A stretch of DNA of 7,890 nucleotides from Allosphingosinicella sp. (lineage in GTDB: Bacteria; Pseudomonadota; Alphaproteobacteria; Sphingomonadales; Sphingomonadaceae). The position numbers and the translations under genes were made by a program. Location of the stretch: assembly GCA_030146745.1 (NCBI GenBank), contig JASLBD010000229.1:1-7890 (forward strand). Reading direction: 5' to 3'. Shown piece after piece: positions 6,444 through 7,890 of the stretch; position 1 is the stretch's first letter; every line of letters begins with the position of its first letter. Below the pieces are notes generated by a model. It saw only the letters and a list, made by a program, of their open reading frames with translations. It was not told the origin of the DNA and did not search any database.

Positions 6444-7062
6444 GGACCCGCCCCCCGTCCGTGACCTCGATCTGCGCTTCTTCCTTGCCCCGCACCAGCC
6501 GCAGCCGCGCCGGCTCGGCGAAGCCGGTCGAATCGAAGACGATGCGCGACTCGCCCCCCTCCATCGAGGCGCGGGTGCCCTCGCTCCAGCTCTGCTCGAT
6601 GAACGGCCGCTCGCTCACCGCCTTCCATTCGCCGCCGGTGCGCCATTCGAAGCCATAGCCGTCTTCCTTGAGCACCAGCGCCACCGGCCGGTTGTCCATC
6701 ATCGCCCGCTCGCGCGCCGCGTCGGCCCGGGCGGCGAAGCGCAGCGCCTCTCCCCGAAGCGCCCCCCGAGGGTCCGGCATCCCCACGATCACGGCCGCCG
6801 AGAGCATGCCGATGATCACCAGGACGACGAGCAGCTCGACCAGGGTGAAGCCATCTTCATTCCTCCCCTGCATTTGCAGGGGAGGGGGGTGTAGGCGGGT
6901 CGGCATGCCGGGGGCATGCCGAGAGCCGGAACCGGCTGCAAAGCAGCCGTCGGGCGAAGGATGGTGGAGGGGCCTGCTGAGTCTGAAGAACCCCTCCACC
7001 GCACTTCGTGCGGTCCCCCTCCCCGCGAAATCGCGGGGAGGAATTAGGGCGATCCCCTTCAT
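6430..7062 (-). CDS. gspH: Type II secretion minor pseudopilin GspH, leader region interrupted by an in-frame repeat
   Basis: The conserved part begins EDG|FTLVELLVVLVIIG (Phe +1 near 6849, Glu at +5) and runs to a TGA at 6432-6430. Its mature length is about 139 residues, with RFAARADAARERAMMDNRP, FEWRTGGEWKAV and RIVFDSTG blocks typical of GspH, which links the pseudopilus tip to the GspG shaft. The start is uncertain. ATG 7062 (Met-Lys-Gly-Ile-Ala-Leu) is 6 nt past the gspG stop and was probably the original start, but a 186-bp repeat now separates it from the pilin signal, giving a 71-residue leader (210 residues in all). ATG 6873, inside the repeat, would give MQGRNEDG|F, an ideal 8-residue leader (147 residues), but it lacks an upstream SD and lies in a hairpin stem. 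I give the longer form because of coupling to gspG. The family call does not depend on this choice. Confidence 0.87.
   Translation of the reverse strand: MKGIALIPPRDFAGRGTARSAVEGFFRLSRPLHHPSPDGCFAAGSGSRHAPGMPTRLHPPPLQMQGRNEDGFTLVELLVVLVIIGMLSAAVIVGMPDPRGALRGEALRFAARADAARERAMMDNRPVALVLKEDGYGFEWRTGGEWKAVSERPFIEQSWSEGTRASMEGGESRIVFDSTGFAEPARLRLVRGKEEAQIEVTDGGRVHVLR
6859..7044. repeat. 186-bp multi-hairpin palindromic repeat element (MITE-like) between gspG and gspH
   Basis: The element is bounded by 30-bp inverted termini, 6859-6888 and 7015-7044, which agree at 24 of 30 positions; the outer 10 and inner 10 bases are identical. Each terminus is itself a hairpin with an 11-bp stem (6862-6872 with 6875-6885; 7018-7028 with 7031-7041). 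The six differing positions fall in the upper stems and keep pairing in each arm (TGCA/TGCA versus GCGA/TCGC). Internal structure adds a 9-bp stem at 6901-6921, a 7-bp stem at 6933-6949, a long-range 10-bp pair GGTGGAGGGG (6963-6972) with CCCCTCCACC (6991-7000), and a 7-bp stem at 6998-7014. No transposase is encoded. It resembles the non-autonomous palindromic repeats common in sphingomonad genomes, though copy number cannot be seen here. A target duplication was not identified. Confidence 0.85.
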
Positions 7063-7068
7063 CCTTCT

Positions 7069-7566
7069 TCAGGAATCCCAATTGCCGATGTCCGCATCCT
7101 GGCCTTCGCCCCCTTCGCGGCCGTCGGCCCCGTAGCTGTAGATGTCGAACTGGCGGCCGTCGCGGCCCGGCGCGGCGTAGCGATAGTCATTGCCCCAGGG
7201 GTCCTTGGGCAAACGCTTCACATAGCGTTCCGCCACGACGGCCTGCAGCCCTTCCGACCCGCTCGGGTAGCGCAGCTTGTTGAGGCGGTACATCTCCACC
7301 CCCTGCTCCAGAACCCCCACGTCCGCCTTGGCCTTGGTGATCGCCGCCTTGTCGGTCGCCGGCAGCACGTTGATGATGACGACGGTGGCGAGCAGCCCGA
7401 TGATGACGATCACCACCATCAATTCGACGAGTGTGAACCCGGCCTCGGCTTCACCCTCGTCGCCCCGGCGGAGGCTGGGGCCCCAGTGGGACTTGCCTCG
7501 GCGCATTCTTGTCCTGGGGCCCCAGCCTACGCTGGGGCGACGGGTTTTCCACGAACTTCTGTTCAT
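7069..7566 (-). CDS. gspG: Type II secretion major pseudopilin GspG with repeat-extended leader
   Basis: The mature protein starts at FTLVELMVVIVIIGLLATVV (Glu at +5) and has the GspG signature LPATDKAAITKAKADVGVLEQ, YRLNKLRYPS, RLPKDPWGNDYRY and the C-terminal IYSYGADGREGGEGQDADIGNW. The acidic final loop is the calcium-binding site in studied GspG proteins. GspG polymerises into the pseudopilus shaft that pushes substrates through the secretin. The start is ATG 7566-7564: it overlaps the gspF stop as ATGA and has GGAGG 6 nt upstream. The resulting leader is 43 residues, far longer than usual, because an 85-bp inverted repeat (7458-7542) is translated in frame within it. A second ATG at 7506, with AGGA 5 nt upstream inside the repeat, would give a 23-residue leader. 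The mature length of 122 residues is slightly short for GspG but the end is intact. Confidence 0.94.
   Translation of the reverse strand: MNRSSWKTRRPSVGWGPRTRMRRGKSHWGPSLRRGDEGEAEAGFTLVELMVVIVIIGLLATVVIINVLPATDKAAITKAKADVGVLEQGVEMYRLNKLRYPSGSEGLQAVVAERYVKRLPKDPWGNDYRYAAPGRDGRQFDIYSYGADGREGGEGQDADIGNWDS
7458..7542. repeat. 85-bp inverted repeat inside the gspG leader coding region
   Basis: Two 29-bp arms (7458-7486 and 7514-7542) are inverted copies matching at 27 of 29 positions, with a 27-nt spacer. The arms start CGTCGCCCC and end CTGGGGCCCCAG; the GGGGCCCC core is itself palindromic. Transcribed, it would form a very stable hairpin. It looks like a dispersed intergenic palindrome of the type frequent in sphingomonads (recognition from general pattern, not a search). 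It is translated in frame as part of the GspG leader, where the palindrome shows as a repeated Trp-Gly-Pro. Exact ends and any target duplication are not clear. Confidence 0.85.
7512..7515 (-). promoter_or_regulatory. Possible secondary ribosome binding site inside the gspG-leader repeat
   Basis: On the minus strand AGGA lies 5 nt before the in-frame ATG at 7506-7504. It could let gspG be initiated from inside the repeat with a 23-residue leader. It overlaps the base of the hairpin, which may hide it. Confidence 0.35.
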
Positions 7567-7890
7567 CCCATTCCTCCGGCAAGTGTGTCGAGCTGCAGGA
7601 TCGGCAGCAGGATCGAAAGCACGATCACCGCCACCACCGCGCCCATCAGGACGATGATCGCCGGCTCGAGCAAAGCCAAAGCGGTCGTGGTGAAAGTGTC
7701 GAACTCGCGCTCGAGATAGTCGGCCGCGCGCTCGAGCATCAGGTCGAGTCGCCCGCTCGCCTCGCCGCTGGCGGCGAGATAGACGAGCAAAGGCGGGAAG
7801 ATCGCGGAGCGCTTCAGCGCGCCCGACAGGCTGCCGCCGGTGCGCACCGCTTCGGCGATCTGGGCGGTGGCGGCGCGCAGCGCGCGGTTG
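7563..7890 (-). CDS. gspF: Type II secretion inner-membrane protein GspF, C-terminal part
   Basis: The frame is open from the right window edge to a TGA at 7565-7563 and gives the last 108 residues of a protein that is normally about 400 long. It contains the second GspF domain's end: GGSLSGALKRSAIFPPLLVY, then AASGEASGRLDLMLERAADY, LEREFDTFTTTALALLEPAI and the final membrane helix followed by LSILLPILQLDTLAGG. The FPPLLVYL-x(2)-SGE-x-SGRLD-x-MLERAA and LLEP blocks are highly characteristic of GspF/PilC platform proteins (PF00482). GspF is the multi-spanning core of the inner-membrane platform and couples the GspE ATPase to pseudopilus growth. It overlaps gspG by 4 nt. The Met at 7847 is internal. 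gspE would be expected next, outside the window. Confidence 0.95.
   Translation of the reverse strand, partial: NRALRAATAQIAEAVRTGGSLSGALKRSAIFPPLLVYLAASGEASGRLDLMLERAADYLEREFDTFTTTALALLEPAIIVLMGAVVAVIVLSILLPILQLDTLAGGMG
7573..7577 (-). promoter_or_regulatory. Ribosome binding site for gspG
   Basis: On the minus strand GGAGG lies 6 nt before the ATG at 7566, within the last codons of gspF. It decides the gspG start upstream of the repeat and is the clearest SD in the operon segment shown, fitting the high demand for the major pseudopilin. Confidence 0.8.

Noticed and set aside
5407..6894. A 495-codon open frame on the + strand opposite gspJ, gspI and gspH
   Set aside because: It is antisense to three clearly recognisable pseudopilin genes, has low-complexity Arg/Ala/Pro-rich composition and no recognisable domain. 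Long antisense frames are expected at this GC content.
6816..7004. Small minus-strand frame starting within the repeat, with an ATG at 6860 after GGGGAGG
   Set aside because: It reads gspH in the wrong frame and gives low-complexity Ser-rich peptide; the SD-like sequence is the repeat terminus itself.
6859..7542. The palindromes as a CRISPR array or insertion sequence
   Set aside because: There are no regularly spaced direct repeats and no transposase; the two elements are inverted repeats of unrelated sequence.

Overview
The window is very GC-rich DNA with tightly packed, mostly overlapping genes. It looks like an alphaproteobacterium, most likely a sphingomonad. That placement is an inference from base composition, from the gspF-G-H-I-J-K-L-M-N gene order, and from the style of the intergenic palindromes; I could not run a search.

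Left part (1-2207, + strand): the 3' two thirds of a TelA/KlaA-family gene, followed at once by two small membrane-protein genes. Those two are paralogues of each other and have an XpaC-like plan: two N-terminal membrane segments, then a helical cytosolic domain ending in F(I/L)ESRY. The three genes are spaced as a co-transcribed unit (a 2-nt gap, then a 4-nt overlap). TelA/XpaC pairs are known from other bacteria; the tandem duplication of the XpaC-like partner is the notable part.

Right part (2204-7890, - strand): the distal part of a type II secretion (T2SS) operon, read from right to left: gspF (3' end only), gspG (major pseudopilin), gspH, gspI, gspJ, gspK (minor pseudopilins), gspL and gspM (inner-membrane assembly platform), gspN. 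gspC, gspD and gspE are not in the window and would be expected beyond 7890. Nearly all junctions are stop/start overlaps of 1 to 14 nt, so the genes are probably translationally coupled. The two units converge, and their TAG stop codons overlap in one CTAG palindrome at 2204-2207, which leaves no intergenic space.

The most interesting signal is a pair of unrelated palindromic repeats, each sitting in the prepilin leader-coding segment of an adjacent pseudopilin gene. An 85-bp inverted repeat (7458-7542) lies in the 5' end of gspG and is translated in frame, giving a 43-residue leader. A 186-bp multi-hairpin element (6859-7044) lies between the gspG stop and the conserved start of GspH. It is exactly 62 codons long with no stop in the gspH frame; removing it would join Met-Lys-Gly-Ile-Ala-Leu directly to Glu-Asp-Gly|Phe-Thr-Leu, an ordinary 9-residue prepilin leader. 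Both insertions leave the mature pseudopilins untouched, because the leader is removed by prepilin peptidase. No RNA genes, CRISPR arrays, insertion-sequence transposases or attachment sites were seen.
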